NCBI GenBank assembly: GCA_030052745.1
Contig: JANBVO010000002.1
Span: 62,001-126,000, forward strand
DNA from: Pleurostoma richardsiae
Lineage: Eukaryota; Ascomycota; Sordariomycetes; Calosphaeriales; Pleurostomataceae
Direction of reading: 5' to 3'
Length of the DNA: 64,000 nucleotides
The notes under the pieces are model-generated. The model was given only the letters and a program-made list of their open reading frames with translations. It ran no database searches and was not told where the DNA came from. Positions 22,039-32,168 of this stretch are shown one piece after another. The translations under genes were made by a program, and so were the position numbers. Position 1 is the first letter of the stretch, and each line of letters begins with the position of its first letter.

Positions 22039-22719
22039 TCACCACCCCTGCTTGCTCAGCTCCCGCACTCGTTGAACGGTAGCCTTGAAGCCCGTCTTGA
22101 ACTTCTTCCGCCACCGCTCCCTCTTGAGGCGCTTCCTCTTCAGACCGGGCCGCTCGTGGAACCGCTGCTGCTGCACGGTCCGCGGCAGCTTGTTCCGCGC
22201 GCACAGCACATCTAGTAGTTGGAAGGAACGGACGACGTCGACATGCCCGTGCACTTGGATGGTCTTTCCCGTGGATGCGCGTAGCCGCAGCGGCGGCGGT
22301 GCGGCCGCCTTAGGCATGTGACTCCGGAGGAACTCGTCCGCCTGCAGCCCAATGTCACGCGCGAGGTCCATGGGGTCGTCGAGGTCCTCGCCGAAGACGG
22401 AGGGTGGCTTGCTGGACTGTCCGGGCTTAGTGGGAGATGAAGGCGAGCTCGCCGCCGACGGTTGTGCCCACGAGTCAAATGCTGTCCTTCTGGAGTCGGG
22501 CTTCTTGGAGAGGGATGGGAACTGCTTTCTCGCCGGGGTCGTTGCGGGCCGGTCCGCGAGGTGGGATTTTGTCGTGGAGAGGTAGCGAGCACTGCAGGAT
22601 ATTGACGGCGCCCATCTAGGTGCCGGTGAAAGCCATCTCGGTGCTGACTGCCCTAGGAGGGCCTGTGAAGTCGTCACGCCAGATCGGACAACCGCCTGCA
22701 AAGCATGGCGGAGCTCCAT
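22039..22719 (-). CDS. MRP21: Mitochondrial small-subunit ribosomal protein bS21m
   Basis: A single exon of 226 residues. The N-terminus is Arg/Ser/Ala-rich without acidic residues for the first 50 positions (VVRSGVTTSQALLG..SARYLSTT), as expected for a mitochondrial targeting peptide. A disordered middle follows. The last 70 residues are the bS21 domain: RSFQLLDVLCARNKLPRTVQ, then the very basic RPGLKRKRLKRERWRKKFKTGF and a C-terminal helix. bS21 sits near the 3' end of the small-subunit rRNA. The fungal proteins are much longer than bacterial S21 (about 70 residues) because of the N-terminal extension. It is transcribed divergently from RBM25. Confidence 0.9.
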   Translation of the reverse strand: MELRHALQAVVRSGVTTSQALLGQSAPRWLSPAPRWAPSISCSARYLSTTKSHLADRPATTPARKQFPSLSKKPDSRRTAFDSWAQPSAASSPSSPTKPGQSSKPPSVFGEDLDDPMDLARDIGLQADEFLRSHMPKAAAPPPLRLRASTGKTIQVHGHVDVVRSFQLLDVLCARNKLPRTVQQQRFHERPGLKRKRLKRERWRKKFKTGFKATVQRVRELSKQGW

Positions 22720-23229
22720 TGTCTAGGCCTGAAGGTCAGCGACAGGGAGGTGATCCTCGACGGCAGAGGGTGATAATGTCGGGAATTAGTGTGGTATAAA
22801 GAACTTACCATCTTGGAAGCAGCATCCGAGCGTTCCCAACTGGCAATCGCTGCTCCTCGATGCTCTCAGCCGTATCCCGAGGCTCCAGTCTTGGTGTTGT
22901 GCTGGGCCGAAATGGTACCTACCTAGGTACATAACGTCCAGGGAATTTTCGGCCGGCAGATCTAATATCCGAGTTCCGATAGGTGCCCGTTTTGTTCTGC
23001 CGCCTGCGCGCGGCTGGTGAGCCCCACCACCAAAATCGCCAGCCCGGCCTCGTCCATTGACCACGAAACTTCCGCGAAGTCCCCCAACCGAAAGCTCATC
23101 TCCATCGACGCGAGATAGGCCAAGTTCCGCCTACGCTGACAATTGTCCCTCGAGATCTCACGCGACCTGTAGTTATCGACCTTCAAGCACAGCTACAGTT
23201 CGCCTCGCCGGGTCTATCCGCCCGTAGCC
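22720..23229. promoter_or_regulatory. Shared divergent promoter: bS21m / RBM25
   Basis: 510 bp separate the two start codons, which point away from each other. A GGTACCTACCTAGGTAC motif lies at 22914-22930, one of the recurrent TACCTAGGTA-type palindromes of the window. No convincing coding frame. Confidence 0.5.
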
Positions 23230-25697
23230 ATGGCGTACAACCCTTATGGAGGTAAGTTCCTACGCGCCGAATGTCCTCGATTATCCGTCGTCAGTTGCAT
23301 CGACCATGTAGACCATGTTGATAACGTCTACCGGTAGTCCCCCCATATGGGCCTCCTCCAGCATTCGCCGCCTTCCCGGGCTCGACAGCCGCCCCTGGCA
23401 TGGCACCTCCCGGTCTAGGTGAGTTCTCCCCCCACTTCATCCTTTTGATGCCTTCAGAGCTTTCACTAACATGGATCTTTACAGGCCCTCCACCAGGCAT
23501 GTCCTCTGCCCCCGGACTGGCACCACCTCCTGGTGTCCAAACACCAGCCAGTGCTGCGACACAAGCTAATCGACCAAGTGGACTGCCCGGCTCCTTCCAA
23601 CCTCCACCAAACCTGCCCAATATAAACTTCAACGCACCCGTCATCCGGCTCGGTGGCGGAGCGAACTCCTTGCCAGCGAAACCGGGCACGCCATCCGTCC
23701 CCGGGCGCAGAGACTTAGAGAACCCCGCGTCAGGTGGTGGGAGCCGTCCGGGGTTGGGTTCGGAGCGCGGTTTAGAGCAGACACGGGCAGCTGTACGAGA
23801 GAGCATGCAAGCGCTGGTGCCACCTACGACCGAGGAGCGCTTACGCACAATCTTTATACACAAAATACCCGAGAGCATAGCCGGCGACGAAGCGGTCGAA
23901 AGGTTTCTGAGCAACGTAGGCAGGCTGCGGCGCTGGGATTCGGCCAAGTCCCACTTATCGGACCACAAGGGTGAGCTCTTTGGTTTTGCCCAATTTGAAG
24001 ACCCTGACTCGCTGGCTACGGCGGTGGAGCTGCTCAAGAACGTTCACCTACCTGCAAAGAAGCAGGAGCCCGCCGATGGCCCCGTCAAAGGAGAGGAGGA
24101 AGGGAGCGACCCGTACGAAGACATCGAAAAAATCCAGCTGCAAGTCGCCGTCGACGAAAGCACTTTGAAGTATCTCGAGTCATATCAAGAAAGCAAAGAT
24201 GATGAGGATGGTGATAAGGCTAGAGTCGAGTCCGCGCGTGCGAATTTGGAGCAAGCAATCCGCGACCTCTTTTTCCCGAAACCCGCGCGGACTGGCCATG
24301 ACGGAGACGGCGACGTAGCGATGGGTGATGGCACCGGCGGAGGCGAGAACGTTGAAGTGATCAACATTCCGCTAGCGCAAGAAGACGAGCTGGCAGACAT
24401 CCCCGCCGAGATGCGTGAAGTTGTCGCCGCAGAGATTGCAGCCTTCAGAGAGAGGAGCAACCGCCGAGACCTCGAGCGACTGAAGCGAGAGGAGGAGTTT
24501 GAGGAAATGGAGCGTCAGCGGAACGGAGCCGCCAGGGTGACTCGTCTCGATTCGCCCCCACCCAACAGTGCGAACATGACACCGCTGGGACCCAGAGGCA
24601 TGCCGAATGCTCCCTCGGGGCCCCGGGGACAGAACGCTACCAGTCGGGGCGTGGCGTTCGTCAACGGTGGAACTGTCAATGGCGATGTAGGAATCAATAG
24701 GGAGGAAGATGACACGGATGCCAGCGATGAGGAGCTGCACCGGCGGTCGCTGACGAAGCAGAAGGCCGAAGAGGACAAGCAGTATCTAGAGGCCGAGCGA
24801 AAGTGGGTGAACCGTGAACGGCAGCGGGCAGCGGCACTTGAGCGAGAGAGGGATCGCGACAAGGCGGAAGTCGACAACGCAAGCCGGCGGAAAGAGGAGC
24901 AGCTTGAGCGAGAGAAGAAATGGGACGACGAGAAGGAGACGAGCCGCAAGAACAACCTGTACTACCGCGACCACGCGGCCTGGGCTCGCAAGCGGGCGCA
25001 GGAGCGTGCCGACGAAGAGGCGAGGGACGAAGGCGACCGCCGAGCAGAACATGCGGAGCGCCGACGACAAGAGGCGGAGATGGAGCAGGCGCGAGACATG
25101 GCCGACTCGTTCCTCAACCAGCAAGCGCGCGAGATGGAACAGAGACAGCCGGCATCCGCAGCGCCAGTCGCTCCGCAGCGCTTTACCATCTCGTTCGGCG
25201 CCGCCGCGCAGAAGGCCCAAGCGCGTGCTGCACCGCAGCGGCGGACGGTGGCTGATGTCGAGGGCCTGCTGGACGACGAGGAGCAGGAGCAGACCACCAA
25301 ACGCCAGCTGGTCCCCATCAAGTTCGAGCCGACGGTGGACAGCAAGGCCATGTCAGAGGAAGACATTGCCAAGGCAGTTCGGGCGTTAGCACAAGAGATT
25401 CCAGCAGACAGGGAAGGGCTTTGGGCCTGGGAGGTGCAGTGGGACTATATGGACGAGTCCATCATCGAGGAAAAGCTCCGGCCATTCGTGGAGAAGAAGG
25501 TGGTCGAGTACCTGGGCGTCCAGGACCAGTTCCTGGTAGAGGTCGTCGAGGAGCACCTCCGCAAGCACACCAAGCCGGGGAAGATCGTCGAGGAGCTTGT
25601 GGAGGCGCTAGAAGACGACGCCGAGGATTTGGTCAAGAAGCTGTGGCGAATGGTCATCTTCTTCACCGAGAGCGAGAAGAGAGGTCTGCCCGCGTAG
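23230..25697 (+). CDS. RBM25: RBM25/Snu71-type splicing factor with PWI domain
   Basis: Three exons (23230-23251, 23338-23418, 23485-25697) give 771 residues; the junctions V|PPYGPPP and GL|GPPPGM keep a Pro/Gly-rich leader in frame. Residues about 165-250 form an RRM-like domain (TIFIHKIPESIAGDEAVERFLSNV ... GFAQFEDPDSLATAVELL). A long Arg/Glu/Lys-rich helical middle (about 370-610) resembles the RE/RD region of RBM25. The last 100 residues are a PWI domain (LWAWEVQWDYMDESIIEEKL ... EDDAEDLVKKLWRMVIF). In animals RBM25, and in yeast Snu71, associate with the U1 snRNP and help choose 5' splice sites. The gene is complete, and the microexon-like first exon (22 nt coding) is typical of such genes in filamentous fungi. 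Confidence 0.9.
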
Positions 25698-26481
25698 CTC
25701 AAAGCAAAGGATGGCCGCGCCGCGCAGATGTAGGTAGTCGGGCTGGCGCACTTTGGCTCTGCTTCGCCGATTGGGAGCTTTTCGGGTAGGAATGGATCCG
25801 TGATAGGGCTGGGGGCGTCTGCTCCTCTCCAGGAATACGAGACTATAGGAGGGGAAATCTTGATGGAAATGTGCAGGGGACTGAGGAGTACGGAAGGAAA
25901 CGAGTCGAGACCTGCGTGAACTGATGCCCATTTGGCTCTGGCTACACTGGCGTGCCTACACATGCATGTTGTATCAATAGGTGTTGGGAAGTAGTGTACA
26001 TCCACATCCATCTTGGTGAAATGCACCGGGACTGAAACCCTGCCTTTCCCCAATGGCCGCTTGGTCGCGTCTCCTGTGTACAATTCGTCCCGTCTTGCTT
26101 CCTCCACCTTGTCCTGCCGCCCAGGTGCGGAGAAGTGCCGACCGTCGAGCCGAGGTCTGGCCATGGAGCACGCACCGACCGCAAGGAATTGGAGATATTA
26201 TAACAAATACTTGATCACTCATTCGGAGTCGGCAGACTACTTACCTTCACCGACTCCTCGCCGCGTCCGAAGTGCTGTTTCTGCGTCCAACTAGCGCATC
26301 ATCCTTGTGCTTAAGCCGTCATCCGCACTCGATCGCCCGGCGTGAGCCTCCTTGTCGGCGAAGTACACTTCAGGTCCCTGCAATCAGTGCCCAAGCCATC
26401 GCTTCCTCCTAGAGAGTCGCGCAAATCTCCCGCGCCGGTCCTCAACTGGAATCACAGCCTCGCTACCAACAGCGAGCCCCC
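25698..26481. other. Intergenic region, no gene seen
   Basis: 3' flank of RBM25 and promoter of the enoyl-CoA hydratase gene. A few in-frame ATGs occur upstream of 26482 in other frames and could act as small upstream reading frames. Confidence 0.45.
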
Positions 26482-27363
26482 ATGTCGTTACCCAAGACTC
26501 TCACTTCCCGACCGCCGTCAGTGGCCGACGTCATCGTCTCCTTTCCGACCCCTCACGTTCTTCTCATCACCCTCAACCGCCCAGCCCAGCTCAACGCCAT
26601 CCCATCCTCCCAGCACGCGGCCCTGGAGGCCCTGTACAGCTGGTATGATGCCGAGCCTTCTTTGCGCTGCGCTGTACTCACCGGGGCGGGCCGAGCCTTC
26701 TGTGCGGGCGCCGACCTGAAGGAGTGGGACCACCGAAACAGCACCACCTCCGGCCGGGAGGAGCGGGGCTCAGAGCCTCGCCCCGGTGGCCCTGCTGCAC
26801 TCGGCGATGGGCGCATGGTCGGGGGCTTCGGCGGACTGAGCAATCGCGCCGGTAAGAAGCCGGTCATCGCAGCTATTAACGGACTGTGCCTCGGCGGCGG
26901 CATGGAGATGGCCATCAACTGCGACCTGGTCGTCGCCGCGGCAAACGCCCTGCTCGGCCTCCCGGAGGTGACCCGCGGGGTTATCGCCCTCGCTGGTGCA
27001 CTGCCCCGGCTCGTCCGCACCGTAGGCCGGCAGCGCGCGGCGGAGATGGCTCTGGTCGGCGGCATGCACTCGGCGGAACAGATGCAGGAGTGGGGCCTCG
27101 TGAACCGGGTGGTGGACGGTGCGGACGCAGCCGTGAGGGAGGCCATGAGACTGGCGGAAGCCATCGCTGCGAACTCGCCAGACGCCGTGATTGTCAGCCG
27201 CGAGGGCCTGAGGCTGGGGTGGGAGGGCATCGGGCCTGAACTGGCCACGGAGCTGGTCGAGAGGGGGCTGTACGGGCGCATCGATGCGGCGCCGAACATG
27301 CGCGAGGGGGTCAGGAGCTTTGTGGAGAAGAGGAAGCCGGTTTGGACGGACAGCAAGCTTTGA
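26482..27363 (+). CDS. Enoyl-CoA hydratase/isomerase family protein
   Basis: A single exon of 293 residues with the crotonase fold from end to end. The CoA-binding/oxyanion segment AGRAFCAGADLKEW and the second oxyanion block AAINGLCLGGGMEMAINCDLVVA are present. The acidic position EV in LLGLPEVTRGVIALAGALPRLVR matches the catalytic Glu region; the first Glu (Glu144-type) lies in the GGGMEM block. Proteins of this family hydrate or isomerise enoyl-CoA esters in beta-oxidation or amino-acid breakdown. There is no clear mitochondrial presequence beyond a Ser/Thr/Arg-poor start, and the C-terminus (DSKL) is close to a peroxisomal PTS1 (SKL): the last three residues read SKL. Peroxisomal targeting is therefore well supported. 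The exact substrate is unknown. Confidence 0.9.
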   Translation: MSLPKTLTSRPPSVADVIVSFPTPHVLLITLNRPAQLNAIPSSQHAALEALYSWYDAEPSLRCAVLTGAGRAFCAGADLKEWDHRNSTTSGREERGSEPRPGGPAALGDGRMVGGFGGLSNRAGKKPVIAAINGLCLGGGMEMAINCDLVVAAANALLGLPEVTRGVIALAGALPRLVRTVGRQRAAEMALVGGMHSAEQMQEWGLVNRVVDGADAAVREAMRLAEAIAANSPDAVIVSREGLRLGWEGIGPELATELVERGLYGRIDAAPNMREGVRSFVEKRKPVWTDSKL

Positions 27364-27454
27364 CGGGAGCCGCGATGATGTACCTCGTCTTTCAAGAGCA
27401 TGTTGCCTCTTCTCGTATACTATCTAGTATGTTGAAAATTCGTGACTCCTGTCT

Positions 27455-27482
27455 GGATATAGGCTGTGGGATATAGGCTGTG
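27455..27482. repeat. 14-bp perfect tandem duplication
   Basis: GGATATAGGCTGTG occurs twice head to tail, just after the enoyl-CoA hydratase gene. Probably a replication slippage product. Confidence 0.8.
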
Positions 27483-28002
27483 GTTATGGTCAAGGATGGG
27501 ATATGCCTACTCAATACTGGACAGCACAATCTCCACCATATCAGCTCCAGAGAAAAGCTGTCAACCTACATACGCATGAGCGCCAGTCTGTCTTGTTGAC
27601 CGCCTCTGAGTTCATCAGTCAGAAACCGTGCAGGGACTTTTGCCTGAAGCCATCGGTTGGAGAACTTTTCACACCCATGCTGGTTCTAGGATACCACGCA
27701 GTACATGCATTCTCAGTTCCATACCGTATAGAGGGAGTTTGACGTCTCTCCTTACACTTATAACACGTCAATCGATGTACATATCATTTCATGTGCACTC
27801 CCTATAATATAGAGAAATCTGATGTAGCAGGTATGCGTATGTATACATTCTATCAATGCCTCAGACTAGATTTGGATTTCTTATTTGTACACGTCTTCCA
27901 AACTCTCGCCACGCTTCCTCAAGGTACATGACAATATCTACATCAGTCTTACTCTTGAGAAGAAGTCTCTTCTCTTCACAATTCATGCCCCCTAAATCCA
28001 AC

Positions 28003-28028
28003 GTCTACATCCATTGTCTACATCCATT
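28003..28028. repeat. 13-bp perfect tandem duplication
   Basis: GTCTACATCCATT occurs twice in direct succession inside the AT-rich island. Confidence 0.8.
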
Positions 28029-29201
28029 AAAGGTTAGGACTGTACTTGACTGCATATATGTGTAAATCTTCCGCCTTTAGCCATACATATGTCAGTCTGT
28101 GTGAACCTCGTCTTAACAATATCGACACATCTCTGCTCTCAATCTAAATGGTGATTCTTCGTAGTGTATGCTTTATGATAGCTCTGTCAAGATCCTTCCT
28201 CCTTCCATTCCAAATATAGGGTAATTTATTTTTCTTGTTCATTTATACACGTGCAGTACATATAGATCTAACTTGCTTTCAGACTTTATTTCGAATACAT
28301 ACATATATATTCACATCCACCCTACTCCAGCCGTGCTTCCTCGCAGCCCGTATATACCCAATTCAGCTCCCGGAACGTCAAAGATCCTCTCGTATCCTAT
28401 CGTATTTCATTCGGTCAGCGACCGAGCCGCCACAATGCCCACCAGAATAACTGCTTGGGCTGTTCGAAGGACTTTCGTCAATATCGCGGCAATGGTATAC
28501 CAGCCATCAACAACCGAAATGCCGCTGGGGGAGGCTAATTATGAAGGAGTCCCGGTTCGACATCATCAACATGGCTCTGGGTCTCGTGGCCGAATAATTC
28601 CGATGACGAACGTTGATAAGGGGAGTGTGGAATGACTGTAATCCTCAGAAGGGAACTCTAAGTTGCAAGGACTAGGCACGGGTATTCATTCCTTCGCCTC
28701 TGCTCATTCTTCCTGCATCATTCGACAACTGCTTCGGCACGTCAAGGAATCAGCCGGGCCACGAAGGTTTGACGCTGAGTTTATAAGTTAGGGTCTGAGA
28801 AAGGTTTCAGCAGTGGTAAGAGATTCGACAGTTCTCCATTCAAAACATCCGGTTGCTAAATCCAGCGTCCGTGAGGTCCCCGTCCTCCGCGAATCGCATT
28901 ATCATTTATTGCACGAGGCGTGGCTCACACTCAACTGAAGGACCAATACAAGTACAAGCCAGATACTAGTTGAAACATATCATGAGATGATGGTTATTAG
29001 ACGGTGATGCAGAAAACAAAGTGCCTTCTCCTAATCCTTTCATACGGAGCAGTCAACAATAAGAGAAGCGGACATGTGTTGCCGAATCAGCCACACGACA
29101 ACGGTCAGGATACGGCCAACTCCGTCGTAACCCCCGTCAGTAGACAGGCGCGAGCATAGTAGGGTCTATGTTACAAGTGATGAAAAAGGTTTGCGAGACG
29201 C

Positions 29202-29465
29202 TCAGGCCTGGCGGGTGGGCCTGCAACGCGAGCAAACACCCGTCCTGAGCCAGGTAACCCAGAGGTCGGGCTCTCGGGGACGGGGCACTCTGCGGTCGAT
29301 GTGGAAGTTCACTGACCTGGCCTCGACACGACCGGATCTGGGACGGAAGTACTCCAGATGGCACTGGAACCAGATATGGTCGCCGGCATCCTTACTGCAG
29401 GTGGTGAACTGGGTGCCGACACCGTTGCCGCAGCTGTGGCACTCGACGAGTTTGTAGATGCACAT
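29202..29465 (-). CDS. Small Cys-rich protein of unknown function
   Basis: Two exons (29465-29317, 29220-29202) give about 55 residues, beginning MCIYKLVECHSCGNGVG and ending VEARPTRQA. The Cys spacing in the first half (MC..ECHSC..TCS..FQC) suggests zinc binding. Similar small proteins that start MC(I/L)(Y/F) with a CxxCG core are common in ascomycetes and have no known role (recollection, not searched). The intron (GTCAGT...TTGCAG, 96 bp) is a multiple of three and has no stop. Retention would therefore give an 87-residue variant in the same frame. No signal peptide. Confidence 0.55.
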   Translation of the reverse strand: MCIYKLVECHSCGNGVGTQFTTCSKDAGDHIWFQCHLEYFRPRSGRVEARSVNFHIDRRVPRPREPDLWVTWLRTGVCSRCRPTRQA

Positions 29466-30130
29466 TCCGACTTGTTCTTCTCCTGTGAGTTAGTATAGTG
29501 TTGGTCGAGGCTCTAGCGGGTGATCATCAATGGATTTAGCCCGCGCATTGTCGTCGGCGTGGGCTAAACCTGCTCTTAATTGGACGTCGGGCTACACCTT
29601 GTCCTCGCCGAGGTATGAAGAATGAGGGACAATGTCTTTGATGGCACGTCCCTGTCCGCTGCCTTTCAACCCTGCTGCTGTCCTCGGCTTTGAATATCTC
29701 CATTGTTCTGTTGACACTCATGAATCCACATATGCTCTGTTCATGATCTCATCCGCAGTATACCTCTACCTACATGGCCGGTCTGGAGCGGGCATTGCAT
29801 CAGATTTTTCTATAGCTCTCCACCTGGTGCGACCAAATATAGTCAGGAGCATGGCGGTCGGAGTAAGATAGATGCCACTTGCACAAAGAACAGAGACCGG
29901 ACCAGGTACGGAACGGGACAGGGGACTCGCACGGGGTTCGGCCACGGGATCTGCCACGTGAACAAGGCAGGTAGAAGGAATTCTGCGGAGTGGGAACCGG
30001 GCAGGCCGGGCAGGCCGGCAGTCAACGCTCGCCTGCCCACGTGGGAGTTGCCGACCCAAACACTTGTTTACGGCAATTGATCTCGTGCAGGGCAGCAGAA
30101 CGACCAAGCCACAGGGTGACAGAGCTGTTA

Positions 30131-30157
<27 letters not shown>
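30131..30157. repeat. (CTG)9 microsatellite
   Basis: Nine perfect CTG units in non-coding DNA. Likely polymorphic between strains. Confidence 0.9.
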
Positions 30158-30161
<4 letters not shown>

Positions 30162-31949
30162 CGAGGGAACCGGGGCTTGAGCTGGAACCCCCAATCTTGA
30201 GGCTCGCACGGAGGAACTGGGACGTGGGATGACTGCTCAGGCGCCGCCGAGTTGCAATTCAGCCGGTGTGGCGGCTCGAGGCGGCCAAGCGTGGCTACAG
30301 ACGGGAGGGAGGTTGCTAATTTAGGACTAACGGGCCTTTATTGCGGCCCTTCTGCAGAAACGAAACGGGCCTTTTCGTCGCCGGGCGTCGTTCCACCGTC
30401 GTGACGCTGTTTGCACACTCCTGGCCCTGCGAGCCCCCCACCACGCATATTTGCCGGGGTGGCTGACAGATGTCTTGCCATCTCGTCGCTTGTGCAGGAA
30501 GGGAGAGAAAGGTGATCGCAGCTTGTCGCCCGAAGAGGCCATTTGCCTTCAAGGAATGTCCAGCCAGGTAGACATGTAATATTAGTCCGCGGCGTCGACT
30601 AATGTGTCAGCAACTGATGATAGCGCCTCCGCCGTCCGAGAGAACGAGAGACGGAGGCGTTACGACAGAATCTAGCGGAGATCTCGTCGATAAACGGCTA
30701 AAAGGCGGCACACGTGTATCCAGTACAGGCGCCGCAGACGCAGAATATCACGGCTTACGAGGCACACCATCTGCCCCTCGAGCCAGTTGTCTGCAGCCTG
30801 GAGGTGGCCTTGGCGTTTCTCTGATTTCTTCTAGTGTGCAGCTTGGAGACTTCGAAAGAATTGCAGAACAGCTCGGTGCAAAGCAGCCCGAAGTTCGACC
30901 CAGTGTATCCGACTTGCGCATCCCAGGAAGCGGTGGGAGAGCTGCGAGCAATGCAGACCGACACAAAGGCCAAAGACACGGAGGGGAGGCCGGTGCCTGT
31001 GGCGCTCGCAACCGTCCGCTGGCGCCATTTCTGTCTCCCTCTTACCGCCGGCAAATTCCACTCTCCGGCCACTTGTCCGTTTGGGAGGCCTGGCTCGTCG
31101 GGGATTTGACCTGCCACGGCACCGCCTGGTGTCAGGAAGTTTTCTCACTTATGCGTCGACTAGCTGCAGAGCCTGCAAGCGATCCTCAGAGGAGCTCACA
31201 GCCCTGATTCTCGACGTTGGGCAGAGTCCTGTCGGGCGGCGGCAGGCGGAGAGACTAGGGCTTTGCTGGAAGAAAACAATCCAGCTTTCCCGTCTTAACG
31301 CGAGAGCCAGTCTGCCTAGCATTCCTGGACGAAACTCTGGTTGCCAAATGTTAGTGCTGGATGGCATTCTGATGAGAGGCGGCGGTCGATCCAGTGTGCG
31401 GTGGGTCAGGGGCGGACGGGACTCCCGTTTCTGGCCCTGGCCGTGGCGTGATCTTTGTGATGCCACCGATCGATGCTGGGCTCCGCCATGGCCCCCTGGG
31501 TGCAACCCGGATCCCTCGAAACCTTCTCCGGCCCAGCAGCCGGGCTCGCCAGATCTCCACTGCAGTAGTAGCGCGTTGCTGCAGTACGCCGAGAGCTTCG
31601 AATGACGAACCACAGCTTCCTGAGGCTCGGCCAGCCCAATATCATGACTATGATGTATTCTGGCCCGCCCTGCCTCCGTATCATTCGTTTTCACACCACC
31701 AGCGTCCGTATGCAGCATTGCTATCTGCTAAGCCTTACGTGCCACCGTCGCAGACCGACTCGCTCAACCAAGTCACTCTGCCATGTAATCCAGCTGGGCG
31801 AGGACTTGCGGACCTCGCCAGATCAGCGCACTTTTTGATGAGGCCCCGATAAGCGGTTTTTCTCTCTCGCCTGAGCTAGCCCCCCCTTTCCCCTGTGCTG
31901 TGCGATGCTCCGTGGCCCGCGATGGGCTGGCCATGCCTCCGCCGGCAGG

Positions 31950-31959
31950 AATAAATAAG
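31950..31959 (+). promoter_or_regulatory. Possible TATA element of the pyruvate decarboxylase gene
   Basis: AATAAATAAG lies about 210 bp before the chosen ATG in otherwise GC-rich DNA. The spacing leaves room for a leader that includes the hexanucleotide repeat. Confidence 0.4.
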
Positions 31960-32047
31960 ATGGCTCCCCTCTCGGCCGTCCTTCGAGCGAGGACGGGAGA
32001 CAGAGGAAGCCATTCAAAGTCCAACAAGCGTCTCGGTGCTACCACCC

Positions 32048-32086
32048 GACATCGACATCGACATCGACGTCCACGTCCACGTCCAC
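32048..32086 (+). repeat. Hexanucleotide repeat in the pyruvate decarboxylase leader
   Basis: Three GACATC units run into GACGTC and then three CCACGT/GTCCAC units. This sits about 85-120 bp before the start codon and is probably in the 5' untranslated leader. Confidence 0.75.
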
Positions 32087-32168
32087 ACCGTCCGAGAGGG
32101 CATCTAGACCGATAGACAGAAGCAGCACCGCATATTTGCGCAGCTGTGCCCCCCTTAATTCCTTCCTG

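Larger units (their letters stand above)
27364..29201. other. AT-rich gene-poor island
   Basis: Base composition falls well below the neighbouring DNA from about 27740 to 28430, with many TA-rich stretches. No convincing gene: a 67-codon frame at 28435-28635 (starting MPTRITAWAVRR) is the best candidate but has no recognisable domain. Two short perfect tandem duplications lie here (27455-27482, 28003-28028). It could be an old repeat-induced-mutation relic or simple spacer. Confidence 0.45.
29466..32168. other. 2.7-kb region upstream of pyruvate decarboxylase, no gene seen
   Basis: Long frames on both strands lack domains and overlap one another, as expected of GC-rich non-coding DNA. It contains a (CTG)9 microsatellite (30131-30157), a TATA-like ATAAATAA at about 31951 and a hexanucleotide repeat leader (32048-32086). 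The right part is probably the promoter and 5' leader of the pyruvate decarboxylase gene. Confidence 0.5.

Noticed and set aside
28435-28635. 67-codon frame in the AT-rich island
   Set aside because: A reasonable start and length, but no domain, signal peptide or splice evidence. Chance frame more likely.
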